From XN24 sp964413755 (lineage in GTDB: Bacteria; Pseudomonadota; Gammaproteobacteria; Steroidobacterales; XN24): DNA of 38,874 nucleotides. The notes beneath the pieces are model-generated. The model ran no database searches. It was not told the DNA's origin and saw nothing but the letters and a program-made list of their open reading frames with translations. Of the stretch, positions 16,076-26,695 are shown in pieces; positions within the stretch are counted from its first letter, which is position 1; every line of letters starts with the position of its first letter. Location: assembly GCA_964413755.1 (NCBI GenBank), contig CAYPTW010000012.1:1-38874 (forward strand), given 5' to 3'. The position numbers and the translations under genes are program-made.

Positions 16076-16999
16076 GTGATCCGCTACGCACTGACGCGCT
16101 TTCTCGGCGCCATCCCCACGCTGCTGATCCTGGTCACGCTGGCGTTCTTCATGATCCGGGCGGCGCCCGGCGGTCCTTTCGATTCCGAGAAGGCCTTGCC
16201 GCCGGAGATCGAGGCCAACCTGCGCGCGGCCTACCACCTCGACGAGCCGCTGGTGCAGCAGTTCGGCCGCTACGTGCTCAACCTGGCGCGCGGCGATTTC
16301 GGGCCGTCGTTCCAGTACAAGGACTACAGCGTCACCGAGCTCATCGCCGCCGGCTTCCCGGTGTCGCTGCGGCTCGGCGGCTCGGCCATGCTGCTGGCGC
16401 TGCTGCTCGGCGTGACGGCCGGCACCATCGCCGCGCTGCGCCAGAACTCGCGCACCGACCATGCCGTGATGGCGGTATCCATGACCGGCATCTCCATCCC
16501 GAACTTCGTCATGGCGCCGCTGCTGATCCTGCTGTTCGCGGTCACGCTCGGCTGGCTGCCGGCGGGCGGCATCGGCGACGGCAGCCTGCGTTACCTGGTC
16601 CTGCCGGTGATCTCGCTGGCCCTGCCGCAGGTCGCCTACATCGCGCGCCTCACCCGCGGCAGCATGATCGAGGTATTGCGCAGCAACTTCATCCGCACCG
16701 CGCGCGCCCAGGGCCTGCCCGAGCGCACCGTCATCCTGCGCCACGCGCTCAAGCCGGCATTGCTGCCGGTGGTGTCCTATCTCGGGCCGGCCACCGCGGC
16801 GGTGATCACCGGCTCGGTGGTGATCGAGCAGATCTTCGGCGTGCCCGGCCTCGGCCGCTATTTCGTGCAGGGCGCGCTGAACCGCGACTACACGCTGGTG
16901 ATGGGCGTGGTGGTGTTCTACGGCGCGCTGATCATCCTGTTCAACCTGCTGGTCGACCTGGTGTATGCCTGGCTCGACCCGAAGGTGAAGTACGCATGA
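16076..16999 (+). CDS. oppB: Peptide ABC transporter permease OppB
   Basis: A 307-residue inner-membrane permease of the DppB/OppB family. It starts at GTG 16076 behind GGGAGG. The N-terminal MIRYALTRFLGAIPTLLILVT helix followed by a large periplasmic loop (GGPFDSEKALPPE...YHLDEP) is diagnostic. Five to six helices are visible, and the EAA-like coupling motif appears near ARAQGLPERTVILRHALKPALLP, which contacts the ATPase. Its stop overlaps oppC in ATGA. Confidence 0.96.
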   Translation: MIRYALTRFLGAIPTLLILVTLAFFMIRAAPGGPFDSEKALPPEIEANLRAAYHLDEPLVQQFGRYVLNLARGDFGPSFQYKDYSVTELIAAGFPVSLRLGGSAMLLALLLGVTAGTIAALRQNSRTDHAVMAVSMTGISIPNFVMAPLLILLFAVTLGWLPAGGIGDGSLRYLVLPVISLALPQVAYIARLTRGSMIEVLRSNFIRTARAQGLPERTVILRHALKPALLPVVSYLGPATAAVITGSVVIEQIFGVPGLGRYFVQGALNRDYTLVMGVVVFYGALIILFNLLVDLVYAWLDPKVKYA

Positions 17000-17894
17000 G
17001 CGCCACGCCGCAGCCCGCCGTCGGCAACGCCGCGCCGGCCCCGATCAAGGGCCGCAGCCTGTGGGTGGACGCCTGGAACGTGCTGCGCCGGAACCGCGCC
17101 GCCGTGGTCGCCGGGACACTGATCCTGGCAATGGCGCTGCTGGTGATCGTCGGCCCCTGGCTCTCGCCCTGGGACTACGCCCAGACCGACTGGGACAATG
17201 TCTCCATCGGGCCGGACTGGGACAGCCGCCATTACTTCGGCACGGATGCCCTCGGCCGCGACCTGTTCGTGCGCACGCTCTACGGCGGCAGGATCTCGCT
17301 GCTCATCGGCGTGGTGGCGACGCTGGTAAGCCTGCTGATCGGTATCAGCTGGGGTGCGACCGCGGGCTATCTCGGCGGGCGGGTCGACCACGTCATGATG
17401 CGCATCGTCGACATCCTCTACGCCATGCCCTTCATGTTCTTCGTCATCCTGCTGATGGTGTTCTTCGGCCGCAACATCCTGCTGATCTTCGTCGCCATCG
17501 GCGCCATCAACTGGCTCGACATGGCGCGCATCGTGCGCGGCCAGACGCTGTCGCTGAAGCACAAGGAGTTCATCGAGGCGGCCGAGGCGCAGGGCGTCTC
17601 CACCTTCAACATCATCCGCCGCCACATCGTGCCCAACCTGCTCGGCGTGGTGGTGGTGTACGTCACGCTCACCATCCCGCAGGTGATCCTGGTGGAGAGC
17701 TTCCTCAGCTTCCTCGGCCTCGGCGTGCAGGAACCGATGACCTCCTGGGGCGCGCTGGTGAACGAGGGTGCGCAGGAAATGGGCACGGCGCCGTGGATGC
17801 TGGTGTTCCCCGCCACCTTCCTCGCGCTCACGCTGTTCTGCTTCAACTTCGTCGGCGACGGCCTGCGCGACGCGCTCGACCCGAAGGACCGCTG

Positions 17895-17895
<1 letters not shown>
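16996..17895 (+). CDS. oppC: Peptide ABC transporter permease OppC
   Basis: A 299-residue inner-membrane permease of the DppC/OppC family. An N-terminal cytoplasmic stretch precedes the first helix, then comes the family signature HYFGTDALGRDLFVRTLYGG. The coupling loop EFIEAAEAQGVSTFNIIRRHIVPN contacts the ATP-binding subunit, and SFLSFLGLGVQEPMTSWG is the usual C-terminal motif. It overlaps oppB by 4 bp and the ATPase gene by 1 bp (TGATG). Confidence 0.96.
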
Positions 17896-19780
<1,885 letters not shown>

Positions 19781-19784
<4 letters not shown>

Positions 19785-19996
19785 TGCGCCTGCCTCGCCT
19801 GCGCCGCGCCGTGATGGTGTTTTTCCTGGTGTACGCCGCGGCGGCGACCTGGCCGGTGGCGCTGCTGGTGGCCGAGGGCGGCCCGCTGGTGTTCGGCCTG
19901 CCGCGCCCCATGGCGTGGACGATCCTGTGGATCCTGCTCGGCTTTGCGGCACTGCTGCTGCTCGATCATTTCGAACGCCGCGGAGAACAGGACTGA
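19781..19996 (+). CDS. Small DUF3311-like membrane protein
   Basis: A 71-residue protein with two hydrophobic helices (about 10-30 and 42-62) joined by a short loop ending in LVFGLPRPMAW. The pattern of helix, P/G-rich LFGLP loop, tryptophan-rich helix resembles DUF3311, small partners encoded immediately before sodium:solute symporters, comparable to YhdT before PanF. It overlaps the ATPase gene by 4 bp (ATGA) and the symporter by 1 bp (TGATG), so it is translated with both. Function is unknown; a role in symporter assembly is inference. Confidence 0.85.
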
Positions 19997-21456
19997 TGGA
20001 GCGCTGGCAGGGGGTCTCCCTGGTGGTGCTGGCTTACCTCGCCCTGACGCTCTATATCGGCCTGCGCGCGGGGCGCAAGACGACGCACACGGTGACGGGC
20101 TTCGTCGCCGGCGACCGCGACTTCGGCCTGCTGGTGATGTACTTCGTCACCGGCGCCACCGTGTTCTCCGCCTTCGCCTTCCTCGGCGGGCCGGGCTGGG
20201 CCTATTCGCGCGGCGCAGCGGCTTTCTACATCCTCTCCTACGGCGTGCTGGGCATCGCGCCCTGGTATTTCATCGGCCCGCGCGTGGCGCGCATCGGGCG
20301 CACGCTGGGCTACGTCACCCAGGCGCAGTTCCTGTCCGGGCGTTTCCCCTCGCGCGTGCTGTCGCTGCTGATCGCCGTGCTCAGCGTGGTGGCGCTGGTG
20401 CCGTACGTCACGCTGCAGATCCGCGGCGCCGGGATCGTCATCGAGGTGGTCACGGACGGCAACGTGCCGTTGTGGGCCGGCGCCGCCGTGGCCTACGGCA
20501 TCGTGCTGTTCTACGTGCTGGTCAGCGGCGTGCGCGGGGTCGGCTGGACGAATACCTTCCAGGGCATCTTCATGGTGGTGATGGCCTGGACGCTCGGCCT
20601 GTACCTGCCGTATGCGCTGTACGGGGGCGTCGGGCCGATGTTCGAGGCCATCCTGAGCGAGCGTCCCGACCTGCTCGAGTTGCCCGGACTCACCGGCAGC
20701 GGCGCGCCCTGGAGCTGGGGCGGCTACAGCAGCGCCATCCTGGTCAGCGCCATCGGCCTCACTCTTTGGCCACACCTGTTCATGAAGGCCTTCACCGCGC
20801 GCGACGAGCGCACGCTCAAGCGCACCGTCGTGTTGTTCCCGACCTTCCAGCTGTTCCTCGTGCCGGTCCTCCTGATCGGCTTCGCCGGGGCGCTGTACAT
20901 GCCCGGCCTGGAGCGGCCCGATTTCATCCTGCCGCAGCTGGTCCTCGAGGTGCAGCTGCCGCTGCTGGTGGTGGGTCTGTTCTGCGCCGGCGCGCTGTCT
21001 GCCTCCATGTCCACCGGGGACGCCGTGCTGCACGCCACGGCGTCGGTGGCGGTGGAGGACGGCGTGCGGCCCTTCCTCGCCCTCAGCGACGGCATGCAGC
21101 GCCTGCTCATCCGGCTCGGCGTGCTGCTGGTGGGGGCCGTGGCGTACTTCTTCGCCGTCACCGAGGGCGTCTCCCTGGTCGTGCTGCTGCTCACTTCCTA
21201 CGGCGTGATCGCGCAGCTCGCGCCGCCGGTGCTGGCGGCGCTGTACTGGCGTCGCGCCACCACGGCGGGCGTCCTCGCCGGCCTGGTCGCCGGCGGGCTG
21301 GCGACGCTGGTGTTCTTCTTCAACCCCGGGCTGCGCCCCTGGGACCTGCACGAGGGCCTGCTTGGCCTGGCGGTGCATGTGCCGGTGCTGGTGGCGGTGT
21401 CGCTGCTGACCCGCCCGCAGCCGCGCGCCCACGTCGACGCCTTCGTGCTGAGCTGA
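19996..21456 (+). CDS. Sodium:solute symporter family protein
   Basis: A 486-residue polytopic inner-membrane transporter of the SSS family (LeuT fold), about 12-13 helices. The N-terminal region has the family feature VTGFVAGDRDFGLLVMYFVTGATVFSAFAFLG, followed by GxxxAYSRG. The core helix GLFCAGALSASMSTGDAVLHATASV matches the SSS consensus (ALxAAxMSTxDSxL). Sodium-driven uptake of a small organic solute, for example an amino acid, pantothenate or monocarboxylate; the substrate is not predictable here. The ATG at 19996 overlaps the preceding stop. A ribosome-binding site and 16 bp separate it from the methyltransferase gene. Confidence 0.93.
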   Translation: MERWQGVSLVVLAYLALTLYIGLRAGRKTTHTVTGFVAGDRDFGLLVMYFVTGATVFSAFAFLGGPGWAYSRGAAAFYILSYGVLGIAPWYFIGPRVARIGRTLGYVTQAQFLSGRFPSRVLSLLIAVLSVVALVPYVTLQIRGAGIVIEVVTDGNVPLWAGAAVAYGIVLFYVLVSGVRGVGWTNTFQGIFMVVMAWTLGLYLPYALYGGVGPMFEAILSERPDLLELPGLTGSGAPWSWGGYSSAILVSAIGLTLWPHLFMKAFTARDERTLKRTVVLFPTFQLFLVPVLLIGFAGALYMPGLERPDFILPQLVLEVQLPLLVVGLFCAGALSASMSTGDAVLHATASVAVEDGVRPFLALSDGMQRLLIRLGVLLVGAVAYFFAVTEGVSLVVLLLTSYGVIAQLAPPVLAALYWRRATTAGVLAGLVAGGLATLVFFFNPGLRPWDLHEGLLGLAVHVPVLVAVSLLTRPQPRAHVDAFVLS

Positions 21457-21472
21457 CGGGAGGGAATGCTTT

Positions 21473-21934
21473 ATGCAGGTGCTTGAACTGCGCATTCCGC
21501 CGGTGGCGCTGTTCCTGCTTGCAGCGGCGCTCATGGGCGGCCTGGCGGCGCTCACAGGCAGCCCCCGCTTCAGTTTTACCGGCCAGTTGCTTGCTGCCAG
21601 CCTGCTGCTGCTGGCCGCGGGACTGGTGGGGCTCGCCAGCGTGCGCACCTTCGCGCGCCACGAGACCACGGTGAACCCCTTGCGGCCGGAACGCGCCAGC
21701 CGGCTGGTGGCCGCCGGCATCTACCGCTACAGCCGCAACCCGATGTACCTGTCGCTGTTGCTGGCGCTGGCGGCGTGGGCCACGTGGCTCGGGTCCTGGC
21801 CGGCGTTGCTGGTCGTGCCGGCCTTCGTGCTGGCAATGAACCGCTGGCAGATCCGGCCCGAGGAACGCGCGCTCGCCGCCCTGTTCGGGGCCGAGTACGA
21901 GGCCTACCGGCGCAGCGTGCGCCGCTGGCTCTGA
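21473..21934 (+). CDS. Isoprenylcysteine carboxyl methyltransferase-family membrane protein
   Basis: A 153-residue protein with about four hydrophobic segments and the C-terminal ICMT/PEMT signature: GIYRYSRNPMYLS (about 82-94), then RPEERALAALFGAEYEAYRRSVRRW. The RNPMY and EE-L-FG-Y-Y motifs bind SAM in this family. Bacterial members are annotated as isoprenylcysteine methyltransferases, but the true acceptor is usually unknown. GGGAGGG lies 8 nt before the ATG. Its stop is 2 bp from the convergent ilvD stop, the tightest convergent junction in the window. Confidence 0.88.
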   Translation: MQVLELRIPPVALFLLAAALMGGLAALTGSPRFSFTGQLLAASLLLLAAGLVGLASVRTFARHETTVNPLRPERASRLVAAGIYRYSRNPMYLSLLLALAAWATWLGSWPALLVVPAFVLAMNRWQIRPEERALAALFGAEYEAYRRSVRRWL

Positions 21935-21936
21935 GC

Positions 21937-23607
21937 TCAGCTCAGCACGGCGCCCTTCGAGGCGCAGCTGACGAGACGGGCGTACTTTTCCAGCACGGTG
22001 CCGCGCTTCTCCCCGTCGCGCGGGCGCCAGTCCTCCAGCCGTCGCGCCAGTTCCGCCGGGCCGACACGCACGGTCAGGGTGCGCTGGCGCGCGTCGATCT
22101 CGATCTCGTCGCCGTCCTCCACCGCGGCCAGCGGGCCGCCCGCGGCCGCCTCCGGCGCCACGTGCCCGACCACGAAGCCGTGGCTGCCGCCCGAGAAACG
22201 CCCGTCGGTGATGAGCGCGACGGTGTCGCCGAGGCCACGGCCCATGATGGCCGAGGTCGGGGACAGCATCTCGGGCATGCCGGGCGCGCCCTTCGGGCCG
22301 AGGTAGCGGATCACCACCACGTCGCCGGCCGTGATGCGGCCGCCGAGGATGGCGTCGAGCGCCTGCTGCTCGCCGTCGAACACGCGCGCGGTGCCGACGA
22401 AACGCTCGCCTTCCTTGCCGGTGATCTTCGCCACGGCGCCGTCGGGCGCCAGGTTGCCGCGCAGGACCACCAGGTGGCTGTCGGCCTTGATGGGGTCGTC
22501 CAGGCCGCGCACGACGGCCTGGCCGGCCGGGTAGGGGGCGACGTCCGCCAGGTCCTCCGCCAGCGTGCGGCCGCTGACGGTGAGGCAGCCGCCGTGCAGC
22601 AGCCCGGCGTCGAGCAGCATCTTCATCAGCGGGCGGATGCCGCCGATGGCGATCAGCTCGGACATGAGGTACTTGCCGCTGGGCTTGAGGTCGGCCAGCA
22701 CCGGCACCCGCGCGCCGATGCGGCTGAAGTCCTCCAGCGCCAGCGGTACGCCGGCGGCGTCGGCGATCGCCAGCAGGTGCAGCACCGCGTTGGTCGAGCC
22801 GCCGAGCGCGATGGTCACGGCGATGGCGTTCTCGAAGGCTTCCGGCGTCAGGATGTCCGAGGGCTTGATGTCGCGCGCCAGCAGCTCCAGCACCGCGGCG
22901 CCGGCGCGCCGGCAGTCCTCGGCCTTGGCGGCGCCGACGGCTTCCTGGGCGGAGCTGTTGGGCAGGCTGAGGCCCAGCGCCTCGATGGCCGAGGCCATGG
23001 TATTCGCGGTGTACATGCCGCCGCAGGAGCCGGGCCCGGGGATGGCGGTGCGCTCGACCTGCTTCAGCTCGGCCTCGGAGACCGTGCCGCGGGCGTGTCC
23101 GCCGACGGCCTCGAACACCGAGACGATATCGGTGTGGTTGGCGCCCGGGCGGATGGTGCCGCCGTAGACGAACACCGAGGGGCGGTCCAGGCGCGCCATG
23201 GCCATGACGCAGCCGGGCATGTTCTTGTCGCAGCCGCCGATGGCGACGAAGCCGTCGAAGCCTTCGCCGGCCACCGCGGTCTCGATGGAGTCGGCGATCA
23301 CTTCGCGCGACACCAGCGAGTAGCGCATGCCCGGCGAGCCCATGGAGATGCCGTCGGAGACCGTGATGGTGTTGAAGATCACGGCCTTGCCCCCGGCCGC
23401 GTCGGCCCCGGCCGCGGCTTCCCGCGCCAGCTGGTCGATGTGCATGTTGCAGGGCGTGAGCTGCGCCCAGGTCGAGGCGATGCCGACCTGCGGCTTGCTG
23501 AAATCCGCGTCGCTGAAGCCGACCGCGCGTAACATGGCACGGCTCGGCGCGCGGGTCACGCCGTCGACGACGGGGCTGGAATACTTGCGGGAGCGCTGGT
23601 CAGTCAT
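21937..23607 (-). CDS. ilvD: Dihydroxy-acid dehydratase, short form
   Basis: A 556-residue iron-sulfur dehydratase of the IlvD/Edd family, converting dihydroxy acids to the 2-keto acids of valine and isoleucine. Cluster ligands are probably C53 (TPCNMH), C126 (GGCDKNMPGC) and C195 (GPGSCGG). At about 556 residues it is the short type, like actinobacterial and plant enzymes with a [2Fe-2S] cluster, rather than the 616-residue [4Fe-4S] E. coli form; cluster type is inferred from this. The ATG at 23607 follows GAGGCGG by 8 nt. A TTATAT-like box at 23628-23633 is very close to the start, so the promoter is uncertain. It is divergent from the ilvC operon. Confidence 0.96.
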   Translation of the reverse strand: MTDQRSRKYSSPVVDGVTRAPSRAMLRAVGFSDADFSKPQVGIASTWAQLTPCNMHIDQLAREAAAGADAAGGKAVIFNTITVSDGISMGSPGMRYSLVSREVIADSIETAVAGEGFDGFVAIGGCDKNMPGCVMAMARLDRPSVFVYGGTIRPGANHTDIVSVFEAVGGHARGTVSEAELKQVERTAIPGPGSCGGMYTANTMASAIEALGLSLPNSSAQEAVGAAKAEDCRRAGAAVLELLARDIKPSDILTPEAFENAIAVTIALGGSTNAVLHLLAIADAAGVPLALEDFSRIGARVPVLADLKPSGKYLMSELIAIGGIRPLMKMLLDAGLLHGGCLTVSGRTLAEDLADVAPYPAGQAVVRGLDDPIKADSHLVVLRGNLAPDGAVAKITGKEGERFVGTARVFDGEQQALDAILGGRITAGDVVVIRYLGPKGAPGMPEMLSPTSAIMGRGLGDTVALITDGRFSGGSHGFVVGHVAPEAAAGGPLAAVEDGDEIEIDARQRTLTVRVGPAELARRLEDWRPRDGEKRGTVLEKYARLVSCASKGAVLS

Positions 23608-23697
23608 GGCAAAAACCGCCTCGGCATATATAAGGTAGGGAGCGGCCCGGATCGGGTCGTGCGGCAGGCCGCCCCGGCGAAGATGTGAAAAAAGGTG

Positions 23698-23728
23698 TTG
23701 ACACGCCGGAGAGCATCGTGCTTAGAAT
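23698..23728 (+). promoter_or_regulatory. Promoter of the ilvC-leuB operon
   Basis: A perfect TTGACA (23698-23703) is followed by GTGCTTAGAAT; TAGAAT at 23723-23728 is the best -10 (5 of 6) at 19 bp, or TTAGAA at 18 bp. Transcription would start near 23735, giving a leader of about 300 nt before ilvC that contains the leader peptide and attenuator. The region between this box and the ilvD start (23608-23697) shows no other clear element. Confidence 0.75.
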
Positions 23729-23769
23729 CCGTCCAACCTGATTGCACCGCAACAAGCGTCACCTAAACA

Positions 23770-23925
23770 ATGAGCCACGGCAAGTCACAGCGCAGGAATC
23801 ACACGAGGCAGCGGCCCATCGCCGTCGCCCGCGTGCCCGAGCGCCTGCCGTTGCACGCAGTCAGCGCCCTCCTTGGCCTCCTTATCGTGATTCTCGTACT
23901 TGGGAAGAGCGGGGTCGTGGTGTAG
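23770..23925 (+). CDS. ilvL: Leader peptide of the ilv-leu operon (attenuation)
   Basis: A 51-codon frame from ATG 23770 to TAG 23923-23925, not overlapping any other gene. The basic N-terminal half is followed by a control run at residues 34-44, LLGLLIVILVL (23869-23901): ten of eleven codons are Leu, Ile or Val. It ends GVVV. These are the end products of the operon downstream. A GC-rich segment GCGGGGT (23909-23915) just after the control codons can pair with the left arm of the terminator. No strong ribosome-binding site is visible before the ATG. The gene acts by translation, not by its product; the call rests on composition, position and the adjoining hairpin. The symbol is by analogy. 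Confidence 0.85.
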   Translation: MSHGKSQRRNHTRQRPIAVARVPERLPLHAVSALLGLLIVILVLGKSGVVV

Positions 23926-23958
23926 GTAGGCGAAAAAGCAGCGAGCAACCAAACCATA

Positions 23959-23990
23959 GAACCCCGCAACCGGAAACGGCTGCGGGGTTC
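23959..23990 (+). terminator. Attenuator hairpin before ilvC
   Basis: A 10-bp stem (23959-23968 with 23981-23990) continues, across single A and C bulge positions, into CCG-GAAA-CGG capped by a GAAA tetraloop. The downstream tract (TTCTCGCATTCTG) is T-containing but weak. The left arm ACCCCGC (23961-23967) is complementary to GCGGGGT at 23909-23915 in the leader peptide, giving a mutually exclusive antiterminator of 7 bp. Confidence 0.85.
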
Positions 23991-24038
23991 TCGCATTCTG
24001 GGCCTGAAAAATCTTGGACTTGAGGAAAGGTATTGAGC

Positions 24039-25043
24039 ATGAAGATCTACGTCGAATCGGATGTTGAGCAGGGCAAGGCGGGGGTGAGCCGCATCGCCGT
24101 TATCGGCTACGGCAGCCAGGGCCGGGCGCATGCGCTCAACCTGCGCGACAGCGGCTTCGACGTCACGGTCGGGCTGCGCCCGGGCGGGCCGAGCTGGAAG
24201 CAGGCGGAGCGCGACGGCATCAAGGTCGCGCCGCCGCCCGAGGCGGCCACCGGGGCGGACATCGTCGCCATCCTGGTGCCGGACATGGCCGCGCCGGCCG
24301 TGTGGCGGGCGATCGAGTCGTCCATCAAGCCCGGTGCGGCGATCCTGTTCGCGCACGGCTTCAACATCCACTACGGCTCGATCCAGGCGCCCGACAGCAT
24401 CGACGTGATCCTGGTGGCGCCCAAGGGCCCGGGTGCCCTGGTGCGGCGGCAGTACGAGGAGGGCCGCGGCGTGCCCTGCCTGATGGCCGTGGCGCAGGAC
24501 GCCACCGGCCGCGCCAAGGCGCGCGCCCTGGCCTACGCCCACGGCATCGGCGGCACCCGCGGCGGCGTGCTGGAGACGACCTTCGCCGAGGAGACCGAGA
24601 CCGACCTGTTCGGCGAGCAGGCCGTGCTGTGCGGCGGCGTCACCGAGCTGGTCACGCAGGGCTTCGAGACCCTGGTGGAAGCCGGCTACCAGCCCGAGGT
24701 CGCGTACTTCGAGTGCATGCATGAGCTGAAGCTGATCGTCGACCTGCTGCACGAGGGCGGGCTGGCGAAGATGCACCAGTTCGTCAGCGACACCGCCAAG
24801 TACGGCGACCTGACGCGCGGCCCGCGCGTGGTCGACGCGAGCACGCGCGAGCGCATGCGCGAGGTGCTGAAGGAGATCCAGGACGGCACCTTCGCGCGCG
24901 AATGGCAGGCCGAGTCCGAGGCCGGCATGCCGCGCTACAAGTCCATGATGGCCGCCGACATGGCCCATCCCATCGAGAAGGTGGGGCGCGAGCTGCGCGC
25001 CCGCATGTCGTGGCTGCGCTCGGACAAGCAGGACGCGGCATGA
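24039..25043 (+). CDS. ilvC: Ketol-acid reductoisomerase, class I
   Basis: A 334-residue enzyme converting acetolactate and acetohydroxybutyrate to dihydroxy acids, using NADPH and Mg. The Rossmann GYGSQG is at 23-28 and the cofactor loop is LRPGGPSWKQA. The catalytic APKGPG, FGEQAVLCGG and YFECMHELKLI motifs hold the metal-binding acidic residues. I use the ATG at 24039: GAGGAAAGG (24022-24030) is 8 nt before it, while the TTG at 24033 two codons upstream is only 2 nt away. It is the first structural gene after the attenuator and overlaps ilvG in ATGA. Confidence 0.97.
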   Translation: MKIYVESDVEQGKAGVSRIAVIGYGSQGRAHALNLRDSGFDVTVGLRPGGPSWKQAERDGIKVAPPPEAATGADIVAILVPDMAAPAVWRAIESSIKPGAAILFAHGFNIHYGSIQAPDSIDVILVAPKGPGALVRRQYEEGRGVPCLMAVAQDATGRAKARALAYAHGIGGTRGGVLETTFAEETETDLFGEQAVLCGGVTELVTQGFETLVEAGYQPEVAYFECMHELKLIVDLLHEGGLAKMHQFVSDTAKYGDLTRGPRVVDASTRERMREVLKEIQDGTFAREWQAESEAGMPRYKSMMAADMAHPIEKVGRELRARMSWLRSDKQDAA

Positions 25044-26695
25044 GCGTCAAGGGTGCCGAGCTGGTGGTCCGCGCCCTGGAACAGCAGGGCGTCGAGATCA
25101 TTTTCGGTTACCCGGGCGGCGCCATCATGCCCGTCTACGACGCGCTGCTGAACTCGCCCATCAAGCACATCCTGGCGCGGCACGAGCAGGGCGCGGCGCT
25201 GGCCGCCGACGCTTACGCCCGCGTCACCGGCCGGCCCGCGGTGTGCATGGCGACCTCCGGCCCGGGCGCCACCAACCTGGTCACCGGCATCGCCAACGCC
25301 TTCATGGACTCCGTGCCGCTGGTGGTCATCACCGGCCAGGTGCCGACCGTGGTGATGGGCACCGATGCCTTCCAGGAAGTGGACGTGTTCGGCATCACCA
25401 TGCCCATCGTCAAGCACAGCTTCATCGTGCGGCGCGCCGAGGACATCCCCAAGACCATCGCCCTGGCGTTCCAGATCGCCAGCGAAGGCCGTCCCGGCCC
25501 GGTGCTGGTCGACCTGCCCAAGGACGTGACCAACGCTGTGCCGGCCACCACGCCGATCTACGAGACGCGCCGCCAGAAGCGGCAGTCGCCCGACCCGGAG
25601 CAGGTGGAGATGGCGCGCGAGCTGATCCGCGGCGCCGAGCGCCCGGTGCTGTACGGCGGCGGCGGCATCCCCATCGCCGGCGCGGTGGACGCCTTCCGCG
25701 CCTACGCGCAGGCCAGCGGCATCCCGGTGGTGACCACGCTGAAGGGGATCGGCTCGGTGTCCACGCGCGACGAGAATTTCCTCGGCATGCTGGGCATGCA
25801 CGGCAATCGCGCCGCCAACCGCGCCATCCAGGAGTCGGACCTGCTGATCTGCGTCGGCGCGCGCTTCGACGACCGCGCCACGGGCAAGCTGGACGGCTTC
25901 GCGCCCAAGGCGAGCGTGATCCACATGGACGCCGACCCGAGCGAGATCGGCAAGCTGCGCTTCGCCGACGCCGGCCTGCTGGGCGACCTGGTCGAGTCGC
26001 TGGGCGCCATGCCGACCGGGTTGCACATCGCGCCCTGGCAGCAGTGGTGCGCGGAGCGCAAGGCCGAGCATGCCTGGCGCTACGACGCCCCCGGCGAATA
26101 CATCTACGTGCCGCACATGCTGCGCCGCCTGACCGAGGAGGCGCCCGACGTGACCATCGCCTGCGACGTCGGCCAGCACCAGATGTGGGTGGCGCAGCAC
26201 TGCCACTTCGACCGCCCCGAGCAGCACCTGACCAGTGCCGGGCTGGGCACCATGGGCTACGGCATCCCGGCCGGCATCGGCGCCTGCCTGGCGCGGCCGG
26301 GCGCGCGCGTGGTCACGGTCTCCGGCGACGGCTCCATCATGATGAACATCCAGGAGCTGCAGACCATCAAGCGCTACGGCCTGGACCTGAAGATCCTGCT
26401 GGTCGACAACTCCTCGCTGGGCATGGTGCGCCAGTGGCAGGAGCTGTTCCACCAGGAGCGCTACAGCGAGGTCGACCTGTCGGACAACCCCGACTTCGTC
26501 GAGGTGGCGCGGTCCTTCGGCATTCCCGCCTTCCGCATCACGCGGCGCGACGAGGTCGAGGGCGCGATCCGCAGGCTGCTGGATACCGAGGGCCCGCTGC
26601 TGGCCCATGTCTGCATTGACCCGAAGAGCAACGTCTGGCCGCTGGTGCCGCCGGGCCAGAGTAACGATGTGATGATGGAGGAGTTGAGCGCATGA
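25040..26695 (+). CDS. ilvG: Acetolactate synthase large subunit
   Basis: A 551-residue ThDP- and FAD-dependent enzyme making acetolactate or acetohydroxybutyrate, the first common step to Val, Leu and Ile. Catalytic E49 lies in ARHEQGAALAADAYAR, and the ThDP/Mg motif starts at GDGS (429-432) and ends at DN (456-457). The length is close to E. coli IlvG. It is followed at once by a small ACT subunit of the IlvM type, so I use ilvG rather than ilvB or ilvI; the choice is by context. Its ATG overlaps the ilvC stop (ATGA), and its stop overlaps ilvM by 4 bp. Confidence 0.96.
   Translation: MSVKGAELVVRALEQQGVEIIFGYPGGAIMPVYDALLNSPIKHILARHEQGAALAADAYARVTGRPAVCMATSGPGATNLVTGIANAFMDSVPLVVITGQVPTVVMGTDAFQEVDVFGITMPIVKHSFIVRRAEDIPKTIALAFQIASEGRPGPVLVDLPKDVTNAVPATTPIYETRRQKRQSPDPEQVEMARELIRGAERPVLYGGGGIPIAGAVDAFRAYAQASGIPVVTTLKGIGSVSTRDENFLGMLGMHGNRAANRAIQESDLLICVGARFDDRATGKLDGFAPKASVIHMDADPSEIGKLRFADAGLLGDLVESLGAMPTGLHIAPWQQWCAERKAEHAWRYDAPGEYIYVPHMLRRLTEEAPDVTIACDVGQHQMWVAQHCHFDRPEQHLTSAGLGTMGYGIPAGIGACLARPGARVVTVSGDGSIMMNIQELQTIKRYGLDLKILLVDNSSLGMVRQWQELFHQERYSEVDLSDNPDFVEVARSFGIPAFRITRRDEVEGAIRRLLDTEGPLLAHVCIDPKSNVWPLVPPGQSNDVMMEELSA

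Noticed and set aside
23742..24023. A 93-codon frame overlapping the attenuator region
   Set aside because: It runs through the terminator hairpin and has no recognisable domain. The 23770-23925 frame has the Leu/Ile/Val control codons expected of an ilv leader.
24033..24035. TTG start for ilvC
   Set aside because: It lies only 2 nt after GAGGAAAGG; the ATG at 24039 has correct spacing and gives the usual N-terminus MKIYVE.
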